From Pseudomonas baltica (GTDB lineage: Bacteria; Pseudomonadota; Gammaproteobacteria; Pseudomonadales; Pseudomonadaceae), in NCBI RefSeq assembly GCF_031880315.1, contig NZ_CP134771.1, forward strand, positions 4,118,501 through 4,182,500: a stretch of DNA of 64,000 bases, read 5' to 3'. This document shows, piece after piece, positions 8,846 to 17,628 of this stretch. The notes beneath the pieces are model-generated. The model was not told the DNA's origin, searched no databases, and worked only from the letters and a program-made list of their open reading frames with translations. Numbering within the stretch: position 1 is the stretch's first letter; every line of letters starts with the position of its first letter. Position numbers and translations under genes: made by a program.

Positions 8846-10855
8846 TTATATATCCCGCCAGATACTTATCAGCGCCCCGGTCAAGCTGCGCTCCAGAGTC
8901 CGATTGCCATGCCCGCTGAGATGATCCGAATCGTCGTACAGCGGCCTGCCCTCTCTGTCGTACGCCGAACAGGCCGAATACGGGCAGAGCAGTGGTAGCG
9001 GGTCCCAGACATGCAGGCTGGGGTAGTCCCGTTGCAACTGCGCCAGTAGTTGCAACTGCGGCGCGCGCAGTTTCGCAATCTGGGCGCGCTCGACCGTCAG
9101 GCCGGGAGCGCATACCGGGTTCATGTGGTTGAACCCGTCCGAGCAGCGGTTGGGCGGTGCCTTGAACAGCGGCTTGGGCGCATCGATGAGGATTTGCGCC
9201 TGGGTCGCTGCAAGCCGCGTCAGCATGGCCCGCGCGGAGATATCCGCCTGTGTTGTATCCACCTCGGCCAATGCCTGCGCCCAGGCAGCCTGCTCCCCGG
9301 CCTGCCAATCACGCCCGGCCAGTTCGGGCATGCGCAGCGAGGCCAGCCACACGATATCCCCCGGGTTGGCCCGCGCTTCGATGTCCGCCAGCGCCGCTTC
9401 ACGCTCTGCGTCGCAGTCTTCGGGATCGGCACCGATCAGGCTCACCACAGCACAGCCGCCGTGCTCGTATTCCCGGACTTGCACCCCTAGGCGCAGCTCC
9501 ACCAGCTTGAGCAGGGTGCGATAGGCCGCAGTATGGGAGTCGCCCAGCACGAACAGCTGCCGGCCCTCGATCTCGGGGTCGTCCACGGGCTCGACGGTCT
9601 CGCGAGGATAGTGCTTGTAGGCGTGCCACAGGTAGCTGTCGCGGGTCTGGCTGAGCGATATCGCCGCGGTATTGTCGGTGATCCACAGAGCCGCCAGCCA
9701 CGTCATGCCCACTGCCACGAGGCTGGCGCTGATCGTGACCCAAGCGTTGCGCTGCAGCAGCGAACGCCCCGCGCGAATCGGGGTTTCGATCCAGTGATAG
9801 GAGCCTGCCGCCAGCGCCAGTACGATAAAGGGATAGAGCACCTGCGCCTCCAGCAGCTCCAGGCCGGTAGTCCAGCGCAGGAACACCGCCACCGGCCAGT
9901 GCCACAGGTACAGCGAATAGGACAGCCGACCGACGTACACCAGGGGCGGCGATTGCAGCAGTGTATGCAGCGGCGACCGGCAGCTCGCGGGTTGGAGGGT
10001 CACGGCGGCGATCAGCAGCAAGGTGCCACTGACGGTCACCAACGCCCACGGGAAGGGGAACAACTTGCGCTCGGCGTATACGAAGCCCAGCGTCACCAGC
10101 CCCATGCCGGCCATCAATAGCACCTGTGCCAGCCAGCCGCCGCGAACGGTGAGCGTTTTGTTGCCCAGCGCCTGAAACAGCAGCGCTCCGGCGGCCAGCT
10201 CCCAGAACCGACTGGGCAACAGGTAGAACGCCGACAGCGGATCGGTAGCGGTTTGCACGCCACTGACGATCAACGAGGCCAGCGCAAGGGCCGGCAGCAG
10301 CGCCCAGGCAAACTTCAGATGCGTCCTACAACGGCGGTACAAAAAATAAATCGCTGGAAACAGCAGGTAGAACTGTTCTTCCACCCCCAGCGACCAGGTA
10401 TGCAAGAAGGGGTTGAGCTCGGCGCGGGGCGAAAAGTACGGGTTGATGTTCCCCGCCAGGGTGAAATTGCTCAAGCCAATGATGGCCGCCAGTCCGGTCT
10501 GGTCGTTTTGATTGCTCAGCCACACCTGCGGCACGAACAACGCCGCCACTACGAAGCTGACCAGCAGCACCACCAGCAACGCCGGCAGGATGCGCAGCAG
10601 GCGACGGCGGTAGAAATCCAGCAGATACGCGCCAAACCCCAGGTGCGTGCGCTCGGCGAGGGCGCGGGTGATCACGTAGCCGGAGATGACGAAGAACATG
10701 TCGACCCCGGTAAACCCGCCCGGTAGCAGGTCGAGGAAGTCGAGATGGAACACGATCACACTCAGCATCGCGATGGCGCGCAGGCCGTCGATGCCGGGCA
10801 GGTAGTGAGCGGCGCGCGCCGGCGACGATGGGATCTGGAGCGAGGGGGAATACAT
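8846..10855 (-). CDS. Membrane acyltransferase-3 (OafA/YrhL type) with C-terminal SGNH domain
   Basis: 669 residues. The N-terminal half (about 1-400) has roughly ten membrane helices and acyltransferase-3 signatures: YLPGIDGLRAIAMLSVIVFH, GGFTGVDMFFVISGYVI, RRLLRILPAL and LHTWSLGVEEQFYL. The C-terminal part is a periplasmic SGNH-hydrolase-like domain with LFVLGDSHTAAYR and a late DSDHLSGHGN block giving Ser, Asp and His. Such proteins O-acetylate O-antigen, exopolysaccharide or peptidoglycan-linked sugars. The substrate here is unknown and no polysaccharide genes adjoin. It is opposite in strand to the dgc operon and separates etfB from gbcA, which suggests a later insertion. Confidence 0.92.
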   Translation of the reverse strand: MYSPSLQIPSSPARAAHYLPGIDGLRAIAMLSVIVFHLDFLDLLPGGFTGVDMFFVISGYVITRALAERTHLGFGAYLLDFYRRRLLRILPALLVVLLVSFVVAALFVPQVWLSNQNDQTGLAAIIGLSNFTLAGNINPYFSPRAELNPFLHTWSLGVEEQFYLLFPAIYFLYRRCRTHLKFAWALLPALALASLIVSGVQTATDPLSAFYLLPSRFWELAAGALLFQALGNKTLTVRGGWLAQVLLMAGMGLVTLGFVYAERKLFPFPWALVTVSGTLLLIAAVTLQPASCRSPLHTLLQSPPLVYVGRLSYSLYLWHWPVAVFLRWTTGLELLEAQVLYPFIVLALAAGSYHWIETPIRAGRSLLQRNAWVTISASLVAVGMTWLAALWITDNTAAISLSQTRDSYLWHAYKHYPRETVEPVDDPEIEGRQLFVLGDSHTAAYRTLLKLVELRLGVQVREYEHGGCAVVSLIGADPEDCDAEREAALADIEARANPGDIVWLASLRMPELAGRDWQAGEQAAWAQALAEVDTTQADISARAMLTRLAATQAQILIDAPKPLFKAPPNRCSDGFNHMNPVCAPGLTVERAQIAKLRAPQLQLLAQLQRDYPSLHVWDPLPLLCPYSACSAYDREGRPLYDDSDHLSGHGNRTLERSLTGALISIWRDI

Positions 10856-11365
10856 GGGCGGCCCGTCTCTTGTGCTTGGAGGGGCAACGACGTTAAAGCA
10901 AGAGGCGCGAAGGCGGCAGAGCTATTGGATTGCGGGGTATTTCAATTCTGATGGCGCAGAGCGGCCTATGGGAGGGCATGCACTCTGCGCCGCGGCGAGG
11001 CTTAGTCGCGGTTCTGCATCCCTGCGTCACGTCGTCTTGGTCGGACGGTCAAATCCGGCCGCTGAATTGGCAGCGGCTGGCGAACGATACCTAGGCAGCC
11101 GCAGCCCGACCGCCGATAACTCGTCCCCGCCGCGTATGCATTGCAACCTGTCAGAAGTATCAGGTTCGCCTTCTCTGGCGCTGGCCCACAATGGCGCTCA
11201 AAAGAATGAGGCTGGAACTTGAGCGGATGTCAGCTTCTAGCTGGCGCAAGTCTGTTCCAGCGCCACGCCCCCGTACACCTTTACCTGCGGATATGCTCGC
11301 CATTCGGGGAAGCTAGAAAATATCGCGCCTACTGCAACGAGCAGGCGCCCTATCTCGTTTTGAAC
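10856..11365. other. 510-bp stretch without a convincing gene
   Basis: It lies between the acyltransferase start and the gbcA stop. A 122-codon frame on the plus strand has no recognisable domain, low-complexity content and no clear ribosome site, so I do not call it. A weak hairpin near 11317-11348 may end gbcA. The stretch probably holds the acyltransferase promoter. Confidence 0.5.
11317..11348 (-). terminator. Possible terminator of gbcA
   Basis: Read on the minus strand after gbcA, the arms gcgcct and aggcgc (plus an inner gc/gc pair with a 3-nt bulge) are followed by a T-rich gatattttc. The bulged stem makes this tentative. Confidence 0.35.
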
Positions 11366-12661
11366 CTACTCGTGCACCGCCACCCCTTTCAAATACGCCG
11401 CAGGCTCAGCCCCCAGATTCGCCAGCAGCCGCTCGCTGTACCAATCGATAAAATTCACCACCCCAAACTCATAGGTCTTCGAATATGGCCCTGGCTGATA
11501 CGCCGTCGAGTTGATGCCCTGCTGGTTCACTTCCGCCAGGCGGCGGTCCTGGTCGTTGGTCGCATCCCACACCTGGCGCATACGCTCTACGTCGTAGTCC
11601 ACGCCTTCTACAGCATCCTTGTGCACCAGCCACTTGGTGGTGACGATGGTTTCCTGAGCGCTGATCGGCCACACCGTGAAAACGATGATGTGGTCGCCCA
11701 TGCAGTGGTTCCACGAGTGCGGCAGGTGGAGGATGCGCATCGAGCCCAGGTCGGGGTTCTTGATGCGGCCCATGAGTTTTTTGCAGCCGACCTGGCCGTC
11801 GAGGGTCATGGACACGGTGCCCTTGAGCAGTGGCATGCGCACGATCCGGTTGCGCAGGCCGAAGCTGGCGTGGGCGTAAGGGATCTTCTCGGCTTCCCAG
11901 GCGGCGGCGGAAGCGGCTACGTGGTCCTTGAAGGCCTGGTCGGCGCGCGGGTCGGTGACGTCGTCCCATTCGAGCAGGGTTTTCAGCAGCTCTGGGTGCG
12001 AGCCGCCGCAGTGGTAGCACTCGCGGTTGTTCTCGAGCACCAGCTTCCAGTTGGCTTTTTCGACCAGGGTGGTTTGCACCGCCACCTTGGTGTTTTCCAT
12101 GTCGTACGGTTCCATGTAATGGTCGAGCGTACTGAGGAAGTTATCGATGGCTGGCGGGTTTTCGGCCAGGCTGATGAAGATGTAACCCCCGGCAGTCTTC
12201 ACGTTGACCGGCTTGAGGCCGTATTGCTTCATGTCGAAATCGGCGCCCATTTCGGTGCCGGCGAACAGCAGGCGGCCGTCAAGCTCGTAGGTCCACTGGT
12301 GGTAGCCGCACACCAGCTTGGCGACCTTGCCCTTTTCGGCGGTGCACAGGCGCGAGCCGCGGTGGCGGCAGACGTTGTGGAATGCATGGACTTTGCCTTC
12401 GGCACCGCGCACTACGATGATCGGGTTCTTGCCGATCTGCAGGGTGAGGAAATTACCCTTGGTCGGGATTTCGCTGGTCATGCCAGCGATCAGCCATTCC
12501 TTGTGGAAGATCTCCTGCATGTCGATCTCGAACAGCCGCTCGTCGTTATAGAACGGTTGCGGCAGCGAGAAGGTGCGCTCGCGGTTCTGCAGCATTTCGG
12601 CGGTAGCCTTGCGTGCGGGTTCCAGCGGGTCGCCCAGGCTCAGGGTTGCGGTGACGTCCAT
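11366..12661 (-). CDS. gbcA: Glycine betaine demethylase, Rieske oxygenase subunit GbcA
   Basis: 431 residues. A Rieske [2Fe-2S] site is visible as CRH (Cys98, His100) and CGYH (Cys118, His121). The mononuclear iron site follows in NNRECYHCGGSH (His217, His222). With GbcB and NADH it oxidises glycine betaine to dimethylglycine and formaldehyde. The start is ATG 12661 (MDVTATL...) with GAGGATC just upstream. A longer in-frame extension to 12808 reads as non-coding leader. It is transcribed away from gbcB across a shared regulatory gap. In P. aeruginosa the pair is induced by GbdR on betaine; gbdR is not in this window. Confidence 0.95.
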   Translation of the reverse strand: MDVTATLSLGDPLEPARKATAEMLQNRERTFSLPQPFYNDERLFEIDMQEIFHKEWLIAGMTSEIPTKGNFLTLQIGKNPIIVVRGAEGKVHAFHNVCRHRGSRLCTAEKGKVAKLVCGYHQWTYELDGRLLFAGTEMGADFDMKQYGLKPVNVKTAGGYIFISLAENPPAIDNFLSTLDHYMEPYDMENTKVAVQTTLVEKANWKLVLENNRECYHCGGSHPELLKTLLEWDDVTDPRADQAFKDHVAASAAAWEAEKIPYAHASFGLRNRIVRMPLLKGTVSMTLDGQVGCKKLMGRIKNPDLGSMRILHLPHSWNHCMGDHIIVFTVWPISAQETIVTTKWLVHKDAVEGVDYDVERMRQVWDATNDQDRRLAEVNQQGINSTAYQPGPYSKTYEFGVVNFIDWYSERLLANLGAEPAAYLKGVAVHE

Positions 12662-12762
12662 CGATCGATCCTCATGGCCATGCGGTGTGGCCGTCGAAAA
12701 AAAGTGGCTATTACGGTGTGCTGCGCAAGGCTGTTGAATGCTGATTGGCTTGCGGTGGAGTG

Positions 12763-12776
12763 TGCGACTGGTCGCA
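12763..12776. promoter_or_regulatory. Inverted repeat in the gbcA-gbcB divergent promoter region
   Basis: tgcgac-tg-gtcgca, two perfect 6-bp arms with a 2-nt centre, lies midway in the gap between the divergent gbcA and gbcB. It is a candidate operator, possibly for an AraC-type regulator such as GbdR. The assignment to a protein is inference. Confidence 0.4.
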
Positions 12777-12948
12777 TCATGATCCTTATCCATGGGCGAC
12801 ATGGCCAAATCTGTTCCCGACGCCCTAACCCATGCCTGATGGGGCTGGTCGCCATAAGCATGTGAATGTCGCAGATAGAAAAGTCATTCGTGTGCGGCGC
12901 CCCCATTATCGCTTCCATGAAGGCCGACCGTCGGCCGTGGAGATGAGC

Positions 12949-14049
12949 ATGTCCAATCCGTTCCTGAACCCGGTAACTACCCAGACCTGGGCCAATGGTC
13001 GACACATTGTCCGTTGCGTCAAAGTCATCCAGGAAACCTGGGACGTGCGCACCTTCTGCTTCATGGCCGACCAGCCGATCATGTTCTTTTTCAAGCCGGG
13101 GCAGTTCGTCACCCTGGAGCTGGAAATCGAAGGCCAGCCGATCATGCGCTCGTACACCATCTCGAGCGCGCCGTCGGTGCCTTACAGTTTTTCGGTGACC
13201 ATCAAGCGTGTGCCCGGCGGCAAGGTCTCCAACTGGCTGCACGACAATCTGCACGAGGGCCAGGAGCTGGCGGTGCACGGGCCGGTGGGCTTGTTCAACG
13301 CCATCGACTTTCCGAGCCCGAAGGTGCTGTACCTCAGCGGCGGGGTCGGGATCACGCCGGTGATGTCGATGGCGCGCTGGTTCTACGACACCAACGCCAA
13401 CGTCGACATGGTGTTCGTGCACAGCGCCCGCTCACCCAAGGACATCATCTACCACCGCGAGCTGGAGCACATGGCGTCGCGGATCGATAACTTCAGCCTG
13501 CACCTCATTTGCGAGAAGCACGGGCTGGGCGAGCCTTGGGCGGGGTACCGCGGGTATCTGAATCACAAGCTGCTGGAGTTGATCGCGTCGGACTTCATGG
13601 AGCGCGAGATCTACTGCTGCGGACCGACGCCCTACATGAATGCGGTGAAGAACCTGCTGCAGAACTGCGGCTACGACATGACCCGCTATCACGAGGAGTC
13701 GTTCGGGGCGACGCCGCCCGAAGCCCGTGCCGATGCGGTCGAGCAAGCGGAGCAGGCGGCCGATGCACCGGAGGTGGCACAGGGCGAGTTGCACCAGGTG
13801 GAGTTCACGGCCTCGGGCAAGAGCATCCGCGTGGCACCCGGCGAGACCGTGCATGCGGCGGCGGCCAAGCTCGGGATGATGATCCCCAAGGCCTGCGGCA
13901 TGGGTATCTGCGGGACCTGCAAGGTGCTCAAGCTGGGCGGCGAGGTGGTGATGGACCACAACGGCGGGATCACCGAGGAAGACGAAGCCGAAGGCTACAT
14001 CCTGTCGTGCTGCAGCGTGCCGAAGGGGGATGTGCGGATCGAGTATTGA
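12949..14049 (+). CDS. gbcB: Glycine betaine demethylase reductase GbcB
   Basis: 366 residues with an FAD-binding domain (RSYTISS near residue 67), an NAD-binding domain (LYLSGGVGITPVMS near 127) and a C-terminal plant-type [2Fe-2S] ferredoxin domain (Cys316, Cys321, Cys324, Cys354). It transfers electrons from NAD(P)H to the GbcA Rieske centre. ATG 12949 is chosen because GGAG at 12939-12942 is well spaced. ATG 12943 is the alternative. Before the ferredoxin domain lies an acidic Glu/Ala-rich linker (about residues 265-292). It is divergent from gbcA. Confidence 0.93.
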   Translation: MSNPFLNPVTTQTWANGRHIVRCVKVIQETWDVRTFCFMADQPIMFFFKPGQFVTLELEIEGQPIMRSYTISSAPSVPYSFSVTIKRVPGGKVSNWLHDNLHEGQELAVHGPVGLFNAIDFPSPKVLYLSGGVGITPVMSMARWFYDTNANVDMVFVHSARSPKDIIYHRELEHMASRIDNFSLHLICEKHGLGEPWAGYRGYLNHKLLELIASDFMEREIYCCGPTPYMNAVKNLLQNCGYDMTRYHEESFGATPPEARADAVEQAEQAADAPEVAQGELHQVEFTASGKSIRVAPGETVHAAAAKLGMMIPKACGMGICGTCKVLKLGGEVVMDHNGGITEEDEAEGYILSCCSVPKGDVRIEY

Positions 14050-14065
14050 TCCGGGTCCGTGCTGG

Positions 14066-14185
14066 GCCCTTCGCGAGCAAGCTTTGCTCCCACAGGGCCA
14101 GCCGCGCCGACGGTGTGCATTCTCAGAAGCAAAGCAGCCGGCGAGCCTGGCACCTGTGGGAGCAAGGCTTGCCTGCGAAGAGGCC
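14066..14185. repeat. REP palindrome between gbcB and the chemoreceptor
   Basis: Inverted arms 'ttcgcgagcaagctttgctc' and 'gtgggagcaaggcttgcctg' about 55 bp apart lie in the gap between two convergent genes, so the structure may act as a bidirectional terminator. Confidence 0.85.
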
Positions 14186-14229
14186 GGCAAGCACGGCGAT
14201 GATCTTCGAGGCTCACCGTCGACTCTCGA

Positions 14230-15855
14230 TTACACCTTGAACCGCGCCACCATCCCGTTCAAGTCCACTGCCAGGCGCGCCAGCTCATTGCTGGCGGCGG
14301 TGGTCTGATTGGCACCCGCTGCCGATTGCACCGACAAGTCCCGAATGTTCACCAGGTTGCGGTCCACTTCGCGGGCGACCTGCGCCTGCTCTTCGGCGGC
14401 GCTGGCGATCACCAGGTTGCGCTCGTTGATCTGCTGCACCGCACCATTGATGGTATCCAGCGCCAGGCCCGCGCCCTTGGCGATGTTGAGGGTCGATTCG
14501 GCCCGCTCGGTGCTGTTGCGCATCGAGCCCACGGCCTTCTCGGTCCCGCCCTGGATGCTGCCGATCATGCGTTCGATCTCGCTGGTCGACTGCTGGGTGC
14601 GATGGGCCAAGGCCCGCACTTCGTCGGCTACCACCGCAAAACCACGCCCGGCTTCACCGGCACGGGCGGCTTCGATGGCGGCGTTCAGGGCCAGCAGGTT
14701 GGTCTGGTCGGCCAGGCCGCGGATCACGTCGAGCACCTTGCCGATGTCGCGCGATTCTTCCGCCAAGTTGCCGATCAGTTCCGAAGTGCTCTGCACGTCA
14801 GCGCTCATGCGCTCGATGGCACCCACGGTTTCCATGACCAGGTCGCGACCGTCGCCTACCGAATTGGTGGCTTCGCGGGAGGCTTCGGAAGTGCTCACGG
14901 CGTTGCGTGCAACTTCTTCCACGGCGCTGGTCATTTCGTTGACCGCCGTGGCGGCCTGTTCGATTTCGTTGTTCTGCTGCACCAGGCCGCGGGCGCTTTC
15001 GTCGGTCACGCTGTTCAGCTCTTCGGCGGCCGAGGCCAACTGGGTGGCCGAGCCGGAAATCCGCTGCAGGGTGTCACGCAGCTTGCCCTGCATCTTCTGC
15101 ATGGCGGTCAGCAGGCGCGCGGCCTCGTCGTTGCCGGTGATGTGGATCGGCCGAGTCAGGTCGCCTTCGGCGATCTCTTCGGCGGCGTTCACGGCCTGAT
15201 TGATCGGCTGCGTGATGCTGCGGGTCAGCAGCCAGGCGAACAGGAAGGTCATGAACGTGGCGATGGCCAGCATCACCAGCACCAGGGTGAAGGCCGAGGA
15301 ATATTGGTCGCCGGCGGCCTTGTTGGTATCCGCGGTCTGCTGGGTGTTGATCTTCACCAGCTTGTCGAGCACCACGTTGACCTGCTCGGAGTTGGCAAGC
15401 ATGTCGGTGTTGAGCATGTTGCGCAGCTCTTCGACCTGTCCGGCGGCGGACAGCGCCTTCATCTTGCTTTCAAGCTGGCGGTACTGGCCCAGCAGGCGCT
15501 TGTACTCTTCATAGGTGGCTTGCTCTTCAGGGCCGCCGATCAGTTTTTCGTATTTAGCCTGGGCCTTGGCGATCTGCTCGTTGCGCAGGTCGAAAAGCTG
15601 TACGGTCTTTTGCTGGATATCCGGCTCGCGGTTGAGCAGCAAGCGGTAGGACAGCACGCGCAGGCGCAGGGTCAGTTGGGTGAAGTCATCCAGGCTGGTA
15701 ATGCTGGGCAAGCTGTTGGCTTCGATTTCCACACCGGCTGAGCGGATCTTGCTCATCTGGCTGAGGGCGAATACGCCGAGGATGATCATCAGGATGCCGA
15801 TCAGGGCGAAGCCGAGCAGCGAACGGGCTGCGATATTCATGGAACGTAGAGACAT
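14230..15855 (-). CDS. Methyl-accepting chemotaxis protein with four-helix-bundle sensor
   Basis: 541 residues. An N-terminal membrane helix (about 10-35) and a second near 190-215 bound a helical periplasmic domain of about 150 residues, typical of 4HB_MCP receptors. A HAMP domain (about 215-270) and a methyl-accepting signalling domain follow, with the conserved tip [18 protein letters not shown] and [13 protein letters not shown]. There is no C-terminal CheR-tethering pentapeptide (ends ARFKV). The ligand cannot be told from sequence. It lies beside gbcB, so a role in sensing betaine-pathway compounds is possible but untested. Confidence 0.93.
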   Translation of the reverse strand: MSLRSMNIAARSLLGFALIGILMIILGVFALSQMSKIRSAGVEIEANSLPSITSLDDFTQLTLRLRVLSYRLLLNREPDIQQKTVQLFDLRNEQIAKAQAKYEKLIGGPEEQATYEEYKRLLGQYRQLESKMKALSAAGQVEELRNMLNTDMLANSEQVNVVLDKLVKINTQQTADTNKAAGDQYSSAFTLVLVMLAIATFMTFLFAWLLTRSITQPINQAVNAAEEIAEGDLTRPIHITGNDEAARLLTAMQKMQGKLRDTLQRISGSATQLASAAEELNSVTDESARGLVQQNNEIEQAATAVNEMTSAVEEVARNAVSTSEASREATNSVGDGRDLVMETVGAIERMSADVQSTSELIGNLAEESRDIGKVLDVIRGLADQTNLLALNAAIEAARAGEAGRGFAVVADEVRALAHRTQQSTSEIERMIGSIQGGTEKAVGSMRNSTERAESTLNIAKGAGLALDTINGAVQQINERNLVIASAAEEQAQVAREVDRNLVNIRDLSVQSAAGANQTTAASNELARLAVDLNGMVARFKV

Positions 15856-16162
15856 GGGGTAATACCGGGGGGAGAGGCGATCCGTGCGAAGTAAGAGAAA
15901 GCAATGACAGGGCTATCGTCAGGAAGGGGCAACTCTTGAGGCGTGTCAGCTGAACGGCGCCATTATTTTGCAATTACCCATTGGTCTGACGTTGACGCCC
16001 TTGGGGAACCCAAAGGGCACAGTCGAGTCCATGGGGCGGCTTCTTATTTCGGTGTCGCTGAAATTACCTGTCACTAAATTCATCAGTAAAACGGTGGTTT
16101 GCCTGGCCTGAAAAGGCCTTTTTCCTTATCGTGTGCCACCCATTAATTCTAGAGAAATCAAA
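15856..16162. other. 307-bp divergent intergenic region
   Basis: It lies between the chemoreceptor start and the small coiled-coil gene and should hold both promoters. A short ggcc-tgaaaa-ggcc hairpin followed by five T lies at 16105-16123. I see no gene. Confidence 0.5.
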
Positions 16163-16387
16163 ATGTTGGAATCATCTCTCAGTCAACTCGAAACCTTGGT
16201 CGGCGAACTCGTCGAGCAAAACCGCCAACTGCAAGCGAGCAACAGCCAATTGGCCACTGAACTGCGTTCCAGCCAGGACGAAAACGAGACGCTGCAGCTC
16301 AATCTGCTCGAACAGGAAGAGAAGCACGGCAGCACTGCGGCGCGTATCCAGGCGCTGGTCGAGCGGGCGAGCGCGGTCAACGCATGA
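16163..16387 (+). CDS. Small coiled-coil protein (TIGR02449-like), partner of a ZapA-like gene
   Basis: 74 residues from ATG 16163 (MLESSLSQL...). Almost the whole chain is a predicted coiled coil of Leu/Gln/Glu heptads (LVGELVEQNRQLQASNSQL...). It resembles in size and style the small coiled-coil proteins encoded directly before zapA in Pseudomonas (TIGR02449 family). The upstream ATG at 16133 lacks a ribosome site. Its stop overlaps the next start (ATGA), so the two genes are translationally coupled. A cell-division role is inferred from the gene pair. Confidence 0.7.
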   Translation: MLESSLSQLETLVGELVEQNRQLQASNSQLATELRSSQDENETLQLNLLEQEEKHGSTAARIQALVERASAVNA

Positions 16388-16686
16388 GTGGCGCGGCAGA
16401 GACGGTCAAGGTCATTTCAATCCTCGGCAACGACTACTCGATCAAGGCGCCCGCCGTTGAGGCCCAGGCGATCGTCGATGCCGCCGAACTGCTCAAGGCC
16501 ACCCTGGCCGACACCAAGCGTAAATACCCAACGCTGGTGGGCGATAAATTGCTGGTGCTGACGGCGATGAACCTGTGCTCCAGGCAACTGGAGCTGCAAC
16601 GGGATCACGCCGCGGCGTTGTTGCGCTATCAGGCGCAGGTGGAGGCCACCGTCGAGGCGGTGGCGCGCACGCTGGAACGGGACTGA
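16384..16686 (+). CDS. Divergent ZapA-like cell division protein
   Basis: 100 residues. The ZapA pattern is recognisable: VKVISILGNDYSIKAP (beta hairpin), then a helix with EAQAIVDAAELLKATLADTKRKYP, GDKLLVLTAMNLCSRQLELQRD and a C-terminal helix. ZapA bundles FtsZ protofilaments. The sequence differs clearly from the usual Pseudomonas ZapA (which typically reads VQILDKEY..., IGADRIAVMAALNITH), and no 6S RNA-like sequence follows as at the canonical zapA locus. I take it as a second, paralogous copy. It overlaps the coiled-coil gene by 4 bp. Confidence 0.72.
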   Translation: MSGAAETVKVISILGNDYSIKAPAVEAQAIVDAAELLKATLADTKRKYPTLVGDKLLVLTAMNLCSRQLELQRDHAAALLRYQAQVEATVEAVARTLERD

Positions 16687-16860
16687 TGCGCCGGGCATTC
16701 GCGCTTGCCCTGCTTGATACAAGCCTGTACGGCTGATCCGGCTCCTGCCGGGTCTCCCCTGCGCCCTCACGCGGCGTTCGATCTGATCACTCCTGCTCGC
16801 CGCTCTTGAGGCAGGCGCCTGGATGATGCATACGGTGCGACTCCCGCTGCGCGTGTTCAA

Positions 16861-17598
16861 CTAATCAACATGCATCTCCCGCTGTTCGCTACCCTCCGTC
16901 ACATTGAACCGATACACCCGCCCCGGCACTTTATCGAACGCGAATGTCTTGCCGGGCATCACATGATGCAGGCGGGTGGCCTCGCAGTTGCGTTCATCGC
17001 TGGCCGAACAATCACGAAAATGATCGAGCATCAGGGTGCTGTTGCCCGCGTTGTGGACGCTGTAGCGCGTTGCGGTTTGCTCGATGCGCGTGTCGAACTG
17101 GGTGTTGGTGGGGCGCACGAAAAAGATCGCACCGTAGCTGGCCATGACGTTGACGCCGGCGCTCATGCTGGCCTTGTAGGCTTCGCGCTCTTCGGCCGAT
17201 ACCGCGAACTGATCTTCCTTCTCCGGGATCACCGGCACATACCTCACTCGAAAATAGCGCTCGCGATCGCGCTCGCCCATGTACAGCAGGCGGGTCGCCT
17301 GCATGCCGTTGACCGGGATGATCAACCGCGCCGGGCTGGCGACCAGGCCTTTGCGTTGTTGGGCGGGGCCATCGATGGTGAGGGGCACCTCTGTGCGGGA
17401 GCCATCGGCGGCGTAGTGGATCTCGGCGATGTTGACCCTGACGAACGCCGTGCTGTCACCGCTGTTGTAGATACGCTTGAGGTAGGTGGATTGCGCGCCA
17501 TCGAGATAATCGAAAATGTTCCCGATGTTGATATTGGGTGCAGCTTGGGTGGTGACCGCCAAGGCGCTCAGGAGCGCGGCGAAAGCGAACTTGTACAT
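16861..17598 (-). CDS. Fimbrial periplasmic chaperone, CS1/alpha type (second copy)
   Basis: 245 residues with a signal peptide (MYKFAFAALLSALAVTTQAA) and the layout of CS1-type pilus chaperones: NIGNIFDYLDGAQSTYLKRI (G1-strand-like start), RLIIPVNGMQATRLLYMGER and RYFRVRYVPVIPEKEDQF. It should bind and donor-strand complement pilin subunits in the periplasm before delivery to the usher. It is the last gene of the fimbrial operon and a clear paralogue of the neighbouring chaperone (same start MYKF, same YLDGAQS and RVRY-PV-PEK-DQFAV blocks). Two chaperones may serve different subunits. Confidence 0.88.
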   Translation of the reverse strand: MYKFAFAALLSALAVTTQAAPNINIGNIFDYLDGAQSTYLKRIYNSGDSTAFVRVNIAEIHYAADGSRTEVPLTIDGPAQQRKGLVASPARLIIPVNGMQATRLLYMGERDRERYFRVRYVPVIPEKEDQFAVSAEEREAYKASMSAGVNVMASYGAIFFVRPTNTQFDTRIEQTATRYSVHNAGNSTLMLDHFRDCSASDERNCEATRLHHVMPGKTFAFDKVPGRVYRFNVTEGSEQREMHVD

Positions 17599-17628
17599 GA
17601 TCGAATGCTCTGGATGGGTGCAGGGGGG

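Noticed and set aside
10854..11222. 122-codon plus-strand frame in the gap before gbcA
   Set aside because: No recognisable domain, no clear ribosome site, and it begins inside the promoter area of the acyltransferase gene.
16105..16123. ggcc-tgaaaa-ggcc-ttttt hairpin as a terminator
   Set aside because: The stem is only 4 bp and it lies upstream of two divergent genes where no transcript should end.
16687..16860. Possible 6S RNA downstream of the ZapA-like gene
   Set aside because: The canonical Pseudomonas zapA is followed by ssrS, but this gap shows no resemblance to 6S RNA as I know it and no long rod-like pairing.
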